Positions 32,072 through 41,074 of a stretch of 64,000 nucleotides of DNA are shown here, piece after piece. A program made the translations under genes and the position numbers. A model generated the notes under the pieces. The model did no database searches, was not told the origin of the DNA, and saw only the letters and a list, made by a program, of their open reading frames with translations. The stretch is from an uncultured Saprospiraceae bacterium (GTDB taxonomy: Bacteria; Bacteroidota; Bacteroidia; Chitinophagales; Saprospiraceae), in assembly GCA_937959115.1 (NCBI GenBank), contig CALGAW010000044.1:1-64000 (forward strand), in the 5' to 3' direction. Positions within the stretch are counted from its first letter, which is position 1. Each line of letters starts with the position of its first letter.

Positions 32072-34723
32072 TTACTCTACTTTCAATAGTTTCCGCGTAA
32101 GCGTGCCTTCATCAGTAGTAAGTTGTAAGAAATAAGCCCCTTGCGGCAATGAAACTGGCGGGTTAAGCGTTATTTGGTGGCTTCCCTCCCCTATTTCTCC
32201 ATAATGATGTTGAAGGAGTTCGCGACCAGTAACATCCAACATTTTATACTGGAGATTGCTAGCTTTTGCCATTTGAAGATCGATGGTAACCGTACTTGAA
32301 AATGGGTTGGGGAATATGGACACATCATTGATATCACTAGGAACTGGATCAATTGCCAAGGGAATATCGCTGACAAAAACACAGTAATCCTCGACTTCAC
32401 CAAAATCGAAATCGGTGCAGAGCACAGGAGCAACACTGTAGCGCATAGCAACACGCATACGGGTGTAACCCAATACTGCATTAGTAGGAACTGCAAAAGT
32501 GCCTCCAACAGGACCAGGTATTGACATACCAGAATCATAAATTACTTCACTCGTACTGAACTTTCCGTTTTGATCCCAATCGAGCCAAGCGGTAAAGTAT
32601 TCAGGGTAGTTTGTACTAGAATAGCCTGGAGAAAATCTAATTTGATAGGTGGTATCTATCGTGACATGGAAGCCAAGTGTTGTGTATTCCTCATATCGAT
32701 TGCCTCCAGAATTATTGTAATAGTTGCCCAATTGTACTTGTCCAATCCATTCACCATTAGAGTCTTGACTGGTCATAGCACAATAGTTTTGAGCAGAACA
32801 ATTGCCGCATGTTGTAGAAAAGTTGAATCCACTGCCGAAAGGAGCCGTTTGTCCACCACATTCAGTGGCGATCTCAACGAGATAGTTAGAGCAAATATCC
32901 AGATTAGAAAGTACTTGAGATGTTCCAGTAATGCTATCGATGGTTGTCCAAGTAGAAACACCCCATTTTCGATAACGAAGTGTGTAGGTTGTTGCAATTG
33001 TGATTGGGTTCCAAGAAATTGTTCCAGAATCATCCGTAGAGGCAGCTGATAGGCCGCTAGGGGCGTTGCAACAACCATCAGTAGTAAAGAAGACAGATTC
33101 GCTATAACTACTGTTAGAAGCGCTGCAAATGGATCTGAATTGAATTTCGTAATCTTTGCAGCCTGTTAGTCCAGTAATCATTGTATTGGATATGTTTGAA
33201 GTGGCTGTTGTCCAATTAGTTGAGCCAGTTTCTCTATATCTATAGGAAAACGAAGTCGAATTGCTCAAGGCGTTCCAAGTAATATCGACTGAATTGATTG
33301 CGATTGGACTTAGTATAATCTCAAATGGCTCAAAACAGGTATTGGCTGCGGGACAAGCATTCACCGCCTCTTGAATCGCATTGTTTAAGTTTAACCGTCC
33401 GCCAGTTGAAGTGATTCCTGCAAGGCTAGTGTTTGGAGTTATGCCGTCTAGAATATAATTTTTCACTTCGAGTGCGGTTCCAGCGGGATCAATCTTTGCC
33501 TTTGCAATCAAGCCTTCACACGGAATAGAATAGATCAAAGCAACGGCACCAGCTACATGAGGAGTCGCACCAGACGTACCTCCAAAAGCACCATAACTAT
33601 TCGGTTTCGCGACGGTGTAAGTATCAGAACCATAAGCACCAATATCAACATTGACACTACCGTACCCTGCGCCCACTTTAGTGTCTGTTCTGTCAAGATC
33701 TGTTACAGCAATCAAATAATCGCTAGGACATGTGGTTGGTAAGTCGCCAACTATATCCACATTTTCATCTTCATTTGTCGTAGCTCCACAGCTGATAATC
33801 CCGTGATGGCCAAGAGAATCATAGAACGCGCACCAAAGCGGCGCGAAGGAAGGAAATCTTTTATCTATGCCGAAGGATGAATTTGTAGCGACTACAAAAG
33901 CGCCTTCTTCGCCTGCAGAGGCATTATACATTTTGCGCATGGTAAGCGCATAATCATAAGCAGCTATTACATTTGCTTCAGGAGGACCACCTTGAATGAT
34001 CATTAGTTTTACATTCCAGTTGACACCAGCAACTCCAATCCCATTGTTTCCTCTAGCGCCAACGATACCTGCAACTGAGGTTCCGTGAACTCCTTGTCCA
34101 ATGACAGCTGAGTTACTTGAAGCATTCCAGCCCATTCTATCGTCTATGTAGCCGTTAAAGTCGTCGTCTATCCCGTTTCCTGGGATCTCGGCATGGTTGA
34201 TCCATCTATTCTCTCGAAGGTCGTCATGCGTGTCGTCAATACCACTGTCTATTATAGCGACTACGATGGTATCCCCAATGGCAGTATTGCCTCCAGTGGT
34301 AACGTCCCAAGCCAGATCTGCGTCAATATCCGCATTGACGGTGCCACCGTTTGCTCCATTATTGATGTACTGCCATTGCGATGTAAATTCTGGATCGTTT
34401 GGCGTGGTGCTTCTTAATTCTAGGATGTGATTGACTTGTGCCTCTGTTGCGCAGGGCTGTTGTTTGGTGTATTCTAGGAGTGTGTTGGTGTTGATTGCTG
34501 TTGGGTCGAAGCTGATGAGCCAGATGTTTAGGTTTTTGCTGACCTGCTGTTTTGCAGTGAGTCTGATTTGGTTGTGGTGGCTGTTTATCTCTTCAACCAA
34601 TTCGGTGATACTACACTCATTGTTTACTTGAACAAGGAGCTCGCCTTCTACAAACCCTTGTGCAAGGAGGTTGATGCTGTTTAAAACGCAAACGAATACA
34701 ACCAAAAGCTTATTTTTTTTCAT
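32072..34723 (-). CDS. Secreted subtilisin-like serine protease, T9SS cargo
   Basis: 883 residues: signal peptide (KLLVVFVCVLNSINLLAQ), an inhibitor-like propeptide (~25-100), then an S8 catalytic domain with D159 (AIIDSGIDDTHDD), H213 (GQGVHGTSVAGI) and S384 (GGTSGATPHVAG). Two fibronectin type III domains follow (~465-640), a GEVED-type domain ending FDFGEVEDYCVF (~650-795), and a type A C-terminal sorting domain (VSIFPNPFSSTVTID ... GAYFLQLTTDEGTLTRKLLKV). It is exported by the type IX system and anchored or released at the surface; probably digests environmental protein. All catalytic residues are in place. Confidence 0.94.
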   Translation of the reverse strand: MKKNKLLVVFVCVLNSINLLAQGFVEGELLVQVNNECSITELVEEINSHHNQIRLTAKQQVSKNLNIWLISFDPTAINTNTLLEYTKQQPCATEAQVNHILELRSTTPNDPEFTSQWQYINNGANGGTVNADIDADLAWDVTTGGNTAIGDTIVVAIIDSGIDDTHDDLRENRWINHAEIPGNGIDDDFNGYIDDRMGWNASSNSAVIGQGVHGTSVAGIVGARGNNGIGVAGVNWNVKLMIIQGGPPEANVIAAYDYALTMRKMYNASAGEEGAFVVATNSSFGIDKRFPSFAPLWCAFYDSLGHHGIISCGATTNEDENVDIVGDLPTTCPSDYLIAVTDLDRTDTKVGAGYGSVNVDIGAYGSDTYTVAKPNSYGAFGGTSGATPHVAGAVALIYSIPCEGLIAKAKIDPAGTALEVKNYILDGITPNTSLAGITSTGGRLNLNNAIQEAVNACPAANTCFEPFEIILSPIAINSVDITWNALSNSTSFSYRYRETGSTNWTTATSNISNTMITGLTGCKDYEIQFRSICSASNSSYSESVFFTTDGCCNAPSGLSAASTDDSGTISWNPITIATTYTLRYRKWGVSTWTTIDSITGTSQVLSNLDICSNYLVEIATECGGQTAPFGSGFNFSTTCGNCSAQNYCAMTSQDSNGEWIGQVQLGNYYNNSGGNRYEEYTTLGFHVTIDTTYQIRFSPGYSSTNYPEYFTAWLDWDQNGKFSTSEVIYDSGMSIPGPVGGTFAVPTNAVLGYTRMRVAMRYSVAPVLCTDFDFGEVEDYCVFVSDIPLAIDPVPSDINDVSIFPNPFSSTVTIDLQMAKASNLQYKMLDVTGRELLQHHYGEIGEGSHQITLNPPVSLPQGAYFLQLTTDEGTLTRKLLKVE

Positions 34724-34783
34724 AAAAAAGGTCTAAAACATCAGGAAATCGAATAGCTGTAATTCAAATATACGGAACAGATG

Positions 34784-35725
34784 TCACAATATCAATGAAC
34801 ACTTAACGAATGAATAGCTTGAGAAGTTACCAACCCCTTCCGTAATATTGTTATGAATTGAAACTGGAGATGCAATAGGGTTTTCGCTACCAACCTGTTC
34901 TGTGACGTCTTTACAGAACTGATAAAAGTTGTAGCTCGTTGTTCTTAATTCCACGGAGATCTCAGATACGATATTGTTTGCAGGGTTGTGTTCTAGCGCG
35001 TTTAATGGAATTCTGACATAAATCTGTTTACTATTTGAGCCAACTAAGTCTGTATCGTCGTACAAATAGCCAGAATTGTTAACTAGCTTTATTCCTGAGG
35101 TCATCGGTTCAGTATCAAAATCTGTATTGTGGTCGTTGATCAAAAAATCTGTTATCTGATTCGTTTTTATTAGGGCGTACGGGCTTACACTAGAGCTAAG
35201 TACATTTTCGTGAAAAGTTAAAAGGAAAAAGCCTTCTTCAACCTCAATATCTGAAATGGAAAACCCTAATTCTACATAAGTGGAGGTCATGTTTGTCTTA
35301 AAAAGGCTGTCTACAAAGACGAAGGCCGTATCTGGTATCTGATCTTTTGCTGTTATGATTTTTTCTCCTGTGATTTGGACTTGGAGCGTATATTCTTCAT
35401 TGACCTGGGGAAGGTGTCCGCTAGTAGAAACGTAGTTTTTAAAAACTGGATGATACCATAACTCATCAATTTCGATGGTATCGTCATCAAAGATTTTAAC
35501 CTGTGCATCTGGTATAGGTTCTTGGTCTTGTCCTCCATATGGGGATTTTGATTTTAAAACTTGAACTTCCCATGGATTCTCTGGATAGAATTCCCCAAAG
35601 ACAACAGTTTTATAATCACTGTTTCCCTCAATTAATATCCCTTTTTCACAGCCGAGACTGATCCCGATATAGACCAGGAAAAGTAAAGAAGGTAAAACAC
35701 TAATTTTCTTAAAATTTATATTCAT
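34784..35725 (-). CDS. DUF4249 outer-membrane lipoprotein
   Basis: 313 residues with a lipoprotein signal (LLFLVYIGISLGCEKG, acylated C26) and the DUF4249 layout: an N-terminal beta domain (IPDAQVKIFDD, LPQVNEEYTLQVQITGEKII) and a C-terminal half rich in Tyr and Phe (YNFYQFCKDVTEQ). DUF4249 proteins commonly sit next to STN-type TonB receptors and probably act as surface-exposed partners of uptake, although their ligand is not known. Its start overlaps the 3' end of the TonB receptor gene by 17 bases, so both are translated from one message. Confidence 0.86.
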   Translation of the reverse strand: MNINFKKISVLPSLLFLVYIGISLGCEKGILIEGNSDYKTVVFGEFYPENPWEVQVLKSKSPYGGQDQEPIPDAQVKIFDDDTIEIDELWYHPVFKNYVSTSGHLPQVNEEYTLQVQITGEKIITAKDQIPDTAFVFVDSLFKTNMTSTYVELGFSISDIEVEEGFFLLTFHENVLSSSVSPYALIKTNQITDFLINDHNTDFDTEPMTSGIKLVNNSGYLYDDTDLVGSNSKQIYVRIPLNALEHNPANNIVSEISVELRTTSYNFYQFCKDVTEQVGSENPIASPVSIHNNITEGVGNFSSYSFVKCSLIL

Positions 35726-38330
35726 AACTAAATGAAGGAATAATTGGGAATAAGCTTATTTGTCTGTATAAAATCTCGTTAGTTCGGTTATCCTTTTCTA
35801 CAGTAACATAAAATGGATTCTTTCTGTTGTATGCATTGTAAAGATTTATTTTGATGATTCTAAGAAAATTTGCTTTTTCTTTATGTAATTCAATACCAAG
35901 ATTTAATCTATGAAAGGATTTCATCCTATGATTATTCCATTCGTCATAGATATATACGTCTGATGTTTCATTCGTGTTAGGGTTTGTAACTGTAATGACG
36001 CTGGTCGGAATTGTTGTTAAGTTACCTGAACTAAACACCCAACTAAAGCTTAATTTTACTGCATCATTCACGTTGTACAATCCAACCATTGAAATATCAT
36101 GTCTTCTATCAAATTTAAATGGGAAAAATAATCCATTATTGATATGATCAAACCGTCTATTCGACCAGGATAAGGTGTAACCAAGCCATCCTGTGAAATT
36201 CATACCGGATTTTTCTAAAAAGAACTCAGCACCATAGGCACGTCCTTCGCCAACATTGACGTTTTTCTCCCAATTTTTACTATCGATTAAAAATTTTGAA
36301 CCGATGTCATAGGTGATTAAGTTGAACTGTTTTTTATAAAACCCTTCAAGAGATAGTTTAAAGTCACTATTTAGGTTGTACGCAATTCCAGAAGCGTATT
36401 GTAGATTTCGTTGTGGCTGTATTTCCTTTGTAGAGGGCACCCAAATATCTGAGGGTAATCCAATACCTGTATTTGTTAGGAGATGTAAAAACTGTGTTAT
36501 GTGAGATAAGCTGCTGTTCCAGCTAATCTTCCTTGAAACATCAACTTTCATGGCTAACCTCGGCTGAAAGCTAAGAAAACTCGTATCTATTGTGTGAAAC
36601 CATGATTGTCGAACGCCTATATTGAGGTGCACTCTATTCCCAAATTTAAGGTTACTTTCTACAAATGAACTAATTTCATTTGTTTCTATTCTTCTATTAT
36701 TGAAGATAGTGTCTACGATAGAAGTCGTTTCATTTTTGAATTTTGAAGTTTTAATACCTGGTCGAAACAATTTTTGAGCTCCTATGACTCCTACTTTAAA
36801 ATTGATATCCTCTCCTTTTAAGAAGTCCATATTATACTTGATATTCAAGTCACTAAGCGAAGCGTTGTACTTATGCGTTTCTTTTAGCTCAGGTGATCCA
36901 GGATCTGGATTTGCAGTATTTGTAAATTCCTCATTTAATTTGAACGCATAGGTCGAATAATTTAAGGAACAATGCGTGACAATTTTCTTATTGGGATTTG
37001 AAGAATAACGAATCGATTCTGACCAATTTCCCCATCGTAGCCTATCTTTACTATTGTGCACTACGGTTTGTGGGGTGAATAGACTTTCAATATCATTTAA
37101 CTTTAACCAGTCTCTAGCCTGAAAAAGGGATACGGAAATTTTGCCTTTCTTGGCTGTATTGTGGACAAGTTTTACATTATAATCAAAAAATCCATAGTTA
37201 AGGAGTTCATTGGTCTTTTGCTTTTTGAATTTATTGTAGGTGAATAGTCCAAATTCGGTCATACTTTTTCTTCCTGCAATCAACAAGGAGGTGCTTTTTT
37301 TATAGACTGGTAGCTCCAAATATATCTTTGATAGCATCGTTCCGATCGAGGCAGAACCGCTCATTTGACGGTTGTTTGCATCCTTAAGCTTAATATCTAG
37401 CACAGAGGAAAGTCGTTCACCGTATCGAGCAGGGATGGCATTTTTGGTCAGATCGATATTCTGAATTGCATCCGTATTGAAAACACTAAACAAACCAAAG
37501 AGATGAGAAGGGTTGTATATCGTATTTCCCTCCATGATAATCTGATTTTGGTCAATGCTTCCCCCGCGCACAAAGATACCACCTGCCCCTTCGTTACCAG
37601 ATTGAATTCCGGGGATGAGCTGCATGAACTGTAGGGCATCTGCTTCTCCGCCTACTGGAGGCATTTGCTTAAGTTTTTTGACGTCATATCTAGTTACAGA
37701 AGATGGAATGGTTTCAAGGGAATCACCAGGCGAATCAACCACTACAGTAACCATTGGCAGGTTGTTCCTAGGTTTTAGCTTGATGTTTAGGATCATATCC
37801 TCTGTGACTTCAACTTTTCTGGTAATTTCTTTGTAGCCTAGGCATAGCACATTAATCTTTACAATACCTTCAGGTGCTTTTATGTTAAAGAAGCCATTAT
37901 CATCCGTCAAGGTGGAGTTTTGTGTTTCGATGATGGTGATCTGCACGGTACTGAGAGGTTTTCCTTTAGAATTTATATGGCCAGATATCGAAAACTTTTT
38001 GGTGGTAGGGCTAATTTTGCGTGTATCATAAAAGACGATTTGTTCATTGACGATCTTATATTTGACACCAGTTCCTTTTAAAACCTTGCTGAGCACTGAT
38101 TTCAGTGAGGTGTTTTCTACATTAATCGAGACTTTCTTTCCTTCGGGCAAAACACCTTTAACGTAGGTAAAATTGACTCCAGATAAAACATTTATAGAAT
38201 CAATAATTTCAGTAATTGACAACCTATTACATTCCAACGTAATCGGTTTTTCAAGAATTGCTTGGGAGAATAATGATGTTGATAAAAACAACACCATTAC
38301 AAGTAGTTCTAGTTTCAGTAAATAGTTCAT
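35709..38330 (-). CDS. TonB-dependent receptor with STN signalling domain
   Basis: 873 residues: signal peptide (LLVMVLFLSTSLFSQ), an STN domain (~25-105, ITEIIDSINVLSGVNFTYV, SLKSVLSKVLKGTGVKYKI), a CarboxypepD_reg domain (~113-195), a plug (GGEADALQFMQLIPGIQSG, GGIFVRGGSIDQNQI) and the outer-membrane barrel ending FSYEYKF. STN domains touch an anti-sigma factor; fecR and sigma genes lie upstream at 39117-40796, giving a complete surface signalling set together with the DUF4249 lipoprotein. Substrate unknown. The region between its ATG and the DUF2177 gene is 220 bases and should hold a promoter driven by the sigma factor. Confidence 0.92.
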   Translation of the reverse strand: MNYLLKLELLVMVLFLSTSLFSQAILEKPITLECNRLSITEIIDSINVLSGVNFTYVKGVLPEGKKVSINVENTSLKSVLSKVLKGTGVKYKIVNEQIVFYDTRKISPTTKKFSISGHINSKGKPLSTVQITIIETQNSTLTDDNGFFNIKAPEGIVKINVLCLGYKEITRKVEVTEDMILNIKLKPRNNLPMVTVVVDSPGDSLETIPSSVTRYDVKKLKQMPPVGGEADALQFMQLIPGIQSGNEGAGGIFVRGGSIDQNQIIMEGNTIYNPSHLFGLFSVFNTDAIQNIDLTKNAIPARYGERLSSVLDIKLKDANNRQMSGSASIGTMLSKIYLELPVYKKSTSLLIAGRKSMTEFGLFTYNKFKKQKTNELLNYGFFDYNVKLVHNTAKKGKISVSLFQARDWLKLNDIESLFTPQTVVHNSKDRLRWGNWSESIRYSSNPNKKIVTHCSLNYSTYAFKLNEEFTNTANPDPGSPELKETHKYNASLSDLNIKYNMDFLKGEDINFKVGVIGAQKLFRPGIKTSKFKNETTSIVDTIFNNRRIETNEISSFVESNLKFGNRVHLNIGVRQSWFHTIDTSFLSFQPRLAMKVDVSRKISWNSSLSHITQFLHLLTNTGIGLPSDIWVPSTKEIQPQRNLQYASGIAYNLNSDFKLSLEGFYKKQFNLITYDIGSKFLIDSKNWEKNVNVGEGRAYGAEFFLEKSGMNFTGWLGYTLSWSNRRFDHINNGLFFPFKFDRRHDISMVGLYNVNDAVKLSFSWVFSSGNLTTIPTSVITVTNPNTNETSDVYIYDEWNNHRMKSFHRLNLGIELHKEKANFLRIIKINLYNAYNRKNPFYVTVEKDNRTNEILYRQISLFPIIPSFSYEYKF

Positions 38331-38550
38331 TAATGGGACCTCTATGCTTTGACTAACGTTTCTTTATCCTTCACGATTAAGTAAAGCATGTAATTATTAC
38401 CTAAAATAGTAAATTTAATCGTGAATTTTAACTCTTTTTTTTTATAAATCTTAGAAAAAACAGACATTAACACATAAAATAAATTACGATTTTTTTCTAA
38501 ATCCAGTGGTAGGCAAGGTTTCTTGTCAAACTATTGTTTTTTATTAAGGA

Positions 38551-38952
38551 TTAAAGTCTTATACCAAACAAGTATCCGACGGATGCGACTGAAGCTGTAA
38601 GAAAAACACCCCATGCGATATCTATAAACACCAGTGGGAGCGCCCAATCCTTTAGGGTAGCGTAGTTCGTAAGTTCGTAAGTTGCGTAGGTAAAAAATCC
38701 AAACATTGCTCCGTATTGGAGGGTGTGTGTAAAAGATTTATTCTCGATACCTGGTAATACTGCAAATATCAATATTCCAATGATATAGATTAGATAAAAT
38801 ACAATTGCAGCAGACCATTTTACCTGACCCCGCAAATGGCCAATATACTTATTGTACAAATCTTTTGCTATTACTCCAAGCCAAGCTAAATCAATGATAA
38901 AGAAAGCAATTGTCATTACGACAAATATAAGAATGATCTTAAATACAGTCAT
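38551..38952 (-). CDS. DUF2177 four-helix membrane protein
   Basis: 133 residues with four predicted membrane helices (IILIFVVMTIAFFIIDLAWL, AAIVFYLIYIIGILIFAVL, YGAMFGFFTYATYELT, ALPLVFIDIAWGVFLTASV). The repeated DLAWLG and DIAWGVF motifs and ATYELTNYATLKDW identify the DUF2177 family, found in many bacteria, without known biochemical role. A terminator at 38971-39002 separates it from fecR upstream, so it is probably not part of the sigma/anti-sigma transcript, despite sitting inside that cluster. Confidence 0.85.
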   Translation of the reverse strand: MTVFKIILIFVVMTIAFFIIDLAWLGVIAKDLYNKYIGHLRGQVKWSAAIVFYLIYIIGILIFAVLPGIENKSFTHTLQYGAMFGFFTYATYELTNYATLKDWALPLVFIDIAWGVFLTASVASVGYLFGIRL

Positions 38953-38970
38953 TAGATATGATATTTAATA

Positions 38971-39002
38971 AAAAACCACCTCCTAACGTTATAGAAGGTG
39001 GT
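38971..39002 (-). terminator. Terminator after fecR
   Basis: Minus-strand stem ACCACCT/AGGTGGT with flanking partial pairing and a T tract directly after it, 115 bases beyond the fecR stop. It also lies just upstream of the DUF2177 start and isolates that gene. Confidence 0.8.
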
Positions 39003-39116
39003 ACCAAATGAAACCCTAAGCCTTTTCAGGCCATGCTATGAAGAAAATTTATTTCGAAATTGGAACACATGTCTAATATACAACAAAAATAAAATATAAT
39101 AATTAGAAGTGGAGAA

Positions 39117-40127
39117 TTATTTACATTTTCTGCCTCCAGTTATTAAAAAATTACCCTTAGACGTGTTGGTTACTGAAATGTTTAAAGAATGTTTTAAATT
39201 CTCTAAGACTTCGTTTAGTGGAGATGAATCAAATATAGAATTAAATTTGCAATTTTTTATATTTGATTTCGAATAATCTATATTTATTTTATAGAATTTT
39301 TCTATATCAAGAAATGCAATATCTATAGGAGTGTCTTTAAATACAAGTTTTTTAGACTTCCAAGCGATTTGATTATCAGAGTAGTTGGATTCTATTTCAA
39401 GTTGTTTCAATTCGTGATCATACTTTCCACCTTCATTTTTCTCAAGATGGATGAATTTATAAGCATCTCCATTACTTTTACCTGAGAATTGGACTTTGCC
39501 TGATGTAACAAATACACTAGATTCGTTCTCTTTTTTTGAAGTTTTATAATTAAAGGAAGTTCCTAATACCTTAACTTCAGTATTGTTACCTTTTACTAGG
39601 AAAGGATGTTGTTGATCTTCTTTGATATCAAAAAATGCTTCACCGTCAAGTGTTACGACTCTATTGGTTTCATCATAGTTATTCCTGTAGTAGAGTTTGG
39701 TATTTTGATTTAAGACTACAGTTGAACCATCTTTTAGGGTAACAGACTTTGTTTCTCCAGATTTAGTAGAAACTATGTTTTTACCTATATTCCCTTGAGA
39801 GATAAACAGCCAACTCGCTAAACCTAGAACCATGAATAGAAGAGATGCAGCTGCACTATAGAACACTAACCTTCTAACTATGGAAGTATTACCTACTTGG
39901 CGTGTGGAAAGTACCGCAGTACTTGTTTTTTCTTTGAAACGACGGAATCCAGCATTTACATCAGGTACATAACCAGAATTGTCTGAATAATTTTCAGATG
40001 CAAGCCAAATTGTTTGATACTCTTCAAAGAGATCTTTATTACCTTTACTCTTGCTCAGCCAAATTTCAAACTCCTTTTTTTCCTTAGGAGAAATATCATT
40101 TGAAAGAAATTTTATTATTAAATCCAT
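39117..40127 (-). CDS. fecR: FecR-family anti-sigma factor
   Basis: 336 residues: a cytoplasmic N-terminal sigma-binding part (DLIIKFLSNDISPKEKKEFE), one membrane helix (~85-108, LVFYSAAASLLFMVLGLASW), a periplasmic FecR domain (VTLKDGSTVVLNQNTKLYY, RVVTLDGEAFFDIKED, VKVLGTSFNYKT) and a C-terminal DUF4974 secretin-like domain (DTPIDIAFLDIEKFYKINID) that contacts the STN domain of the receptor. It holds the neighbouring ECF sigma factor inactive until the TonB receptor is occupied. It begins 72 bases after the sigma gene and is co-transcribed with it. Confidence 0.93.
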   Translation of the reverse strand: MDLIIKFLSNDISPKEKKEFEIWLSKSKGNKDLFEEYQTIWLASENYSDNSGYVPDVNAGFRRFKEKTSTAVLSTRQVGNTSIVRRLVFYSAAASLLFMVLGLASWLFISQGNIGKNIVSTKSGETKSVTLKDGSTVVLNQNTKLYYRNNYDETNRVVTLDGEAFFDIKEDQQHPFLVKGNNTEVKVLGTSFNYKTSKKENESSVFVTSGKVQFSGKSNGDAYKFIHLEKNEGGKYDHELKQLEIESNYSDNQIAWKSKKLVFKDTPIDIAFLDIEKFYKINIDYSKSNIKNCKFNSIFDSSPLNEVLENLKHSLNISVTNTSKGNFLITGGRKCK

Positions 40128-40199
40128 AGAATTCGGATACTATATCGTTGATTTTTCATCTTTAAGACCCATTTTAAGCAGTTTCCCCCTACTAGAAAC

Positions 40200-40796
40200 T
40201 CAAAATAAATAGTTTATTAACATAAAATTAATAGTAATTAACAAAATTTTATCTGTATAAGGCTTTAAATGAGTTCTTAATAGTTTCAGTGCTTTCGAAA
40301 TATGATTTTCCACCGTTTTAATGGAAATACCAAGTTTTGCTGCTATTTCTTTATAACTTAATTGTTCATGCCTACTTAATAGGAATACAATTCTAGCTTT
40401 TTCTGGTAAATTATCAATCCCTTCATTTATCCTCTTTTCCAACTCCTCTTTTTCAAGTTTTAACACAGTTGAGTCGGAATCAGGTAAGTATTCAAATTGT
40501 GCATCATCATCAAAAATAAACTTATTATCCCTTATATAGTTGAGCGTTTTGTTGACCGTTGCCTTTCGAAGATAATATTGTACACTGTTCTTTATTTTAA
40601 AATTCCCCCGTTTTTTCCATAGGTCAAAGAAAACCTCCTGCACTATATCCTCAGATGTTTGTTGATTTTTTAGTACCCTGTTTGCAATTAAGCATAAGTA
40701 TGAATAATACTGCCTGAACAAGTACTCTATTGCTGTATCCTGATCCGTTTTTAACAGATTCAGGATCTCCTCATTCGTATATTCTTTCTTCGCCAA
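40200..40796 (-). CDS. ECF sigma factor, FecI-like
   Basis: 198 residues. Region 2 (AIEYLFRQYYSYLCLIANRV, SEDIVQEVFFDLWKKR) and region 4 (LPEKARIVFLLSRHEQLSYK, IAAKLGISIKTVENHISKAL) belong to the Bacteroidota RNA polymerase sigma-70 family-1 group that pairs with FecR-type anti-sigma factors. Its C-terminus ends in an unusual hydrophobic stretch (ILLITINFMLINYLF) that may associate it with the membrane or its anti-sigma partner. It is the first gene of the sigma/fecR pair and probably drives the STN-TonB receptor downstream. Confidence 0.92.
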   Translation of the reverse strand: MAKKEYTNEEILNLLKTDQDTAIEYLFRQYYSYLCLIANRVLKNQQTSEDIVQEVFFDLWKKRGNFKIKNSVQYYLRKATVNKTLNYIRDNKFIFDDDAQFEYLPDSDSTVLKLEKEELEKRINEGIDNLPEKARIVFLLSRHEQLSYKEIAAKLGISIKTVENHISKALKLLRTHLKPYTDKILLITINFMLINYLF

Positions 40797-40935
40797 AGAT
40801 TAACAGATTTAATAATGTCACACAAAATAAGGTTTTAAAAGTAAATTTACCTTAGAAACTTTGATAGTTTAGAATAAAAAGTTGACATATTGAATTATCA
40901 TATTAAACTTTCAATAGGTTAGGGCTAACAAACAA

Positions 40936-41025
40936 ATGAAAAAACAGTATTGTGTGATAACGGACGAGTCATAAGAAATACATGATTAATAAATGAGTTA
41001 CCACAACAATACTGTCACAATTCAT
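40936..41025. repeat. Long imperfect inverted repeat between sigma and symporter genes
   Basis: Left arm ATGAA-n3-ACAGTATTGT-n4-TAAC (40936-40961) and right arm GTTA-n5-ACAATACTGT-n5-TTCAT (40997-41025) pair over about 25 bases, with a perfect 10-bp core and a ~35-base loop. It lies downstream of the symporter gene and upstream of the sigma gene on the minus strand, so it could be a 3'-end processing hairpin or an attenuator ahead of the sigma gene. There is no T tract typical of a terminator. Confidence 0.5.
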
Positions 41026-41074
41026 AGTATATCCCACATTTTGACTTAACTAAATCGGATTCATAAAATTTTTA

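Noticed and set aside
32570-33049. 159-residue plus-strand ORF
   Set aside because: Lies wholly opposite the subtilase FN3 and GEVED domains; composition follows the antisense codon pattern.
38030-38330. STN domain as evidence for a type II/III secretin
   Set aside because: It is followed by CarboxypepD_reg, plug and barrel regions, so it is the signalling domain of a TonB receptor.
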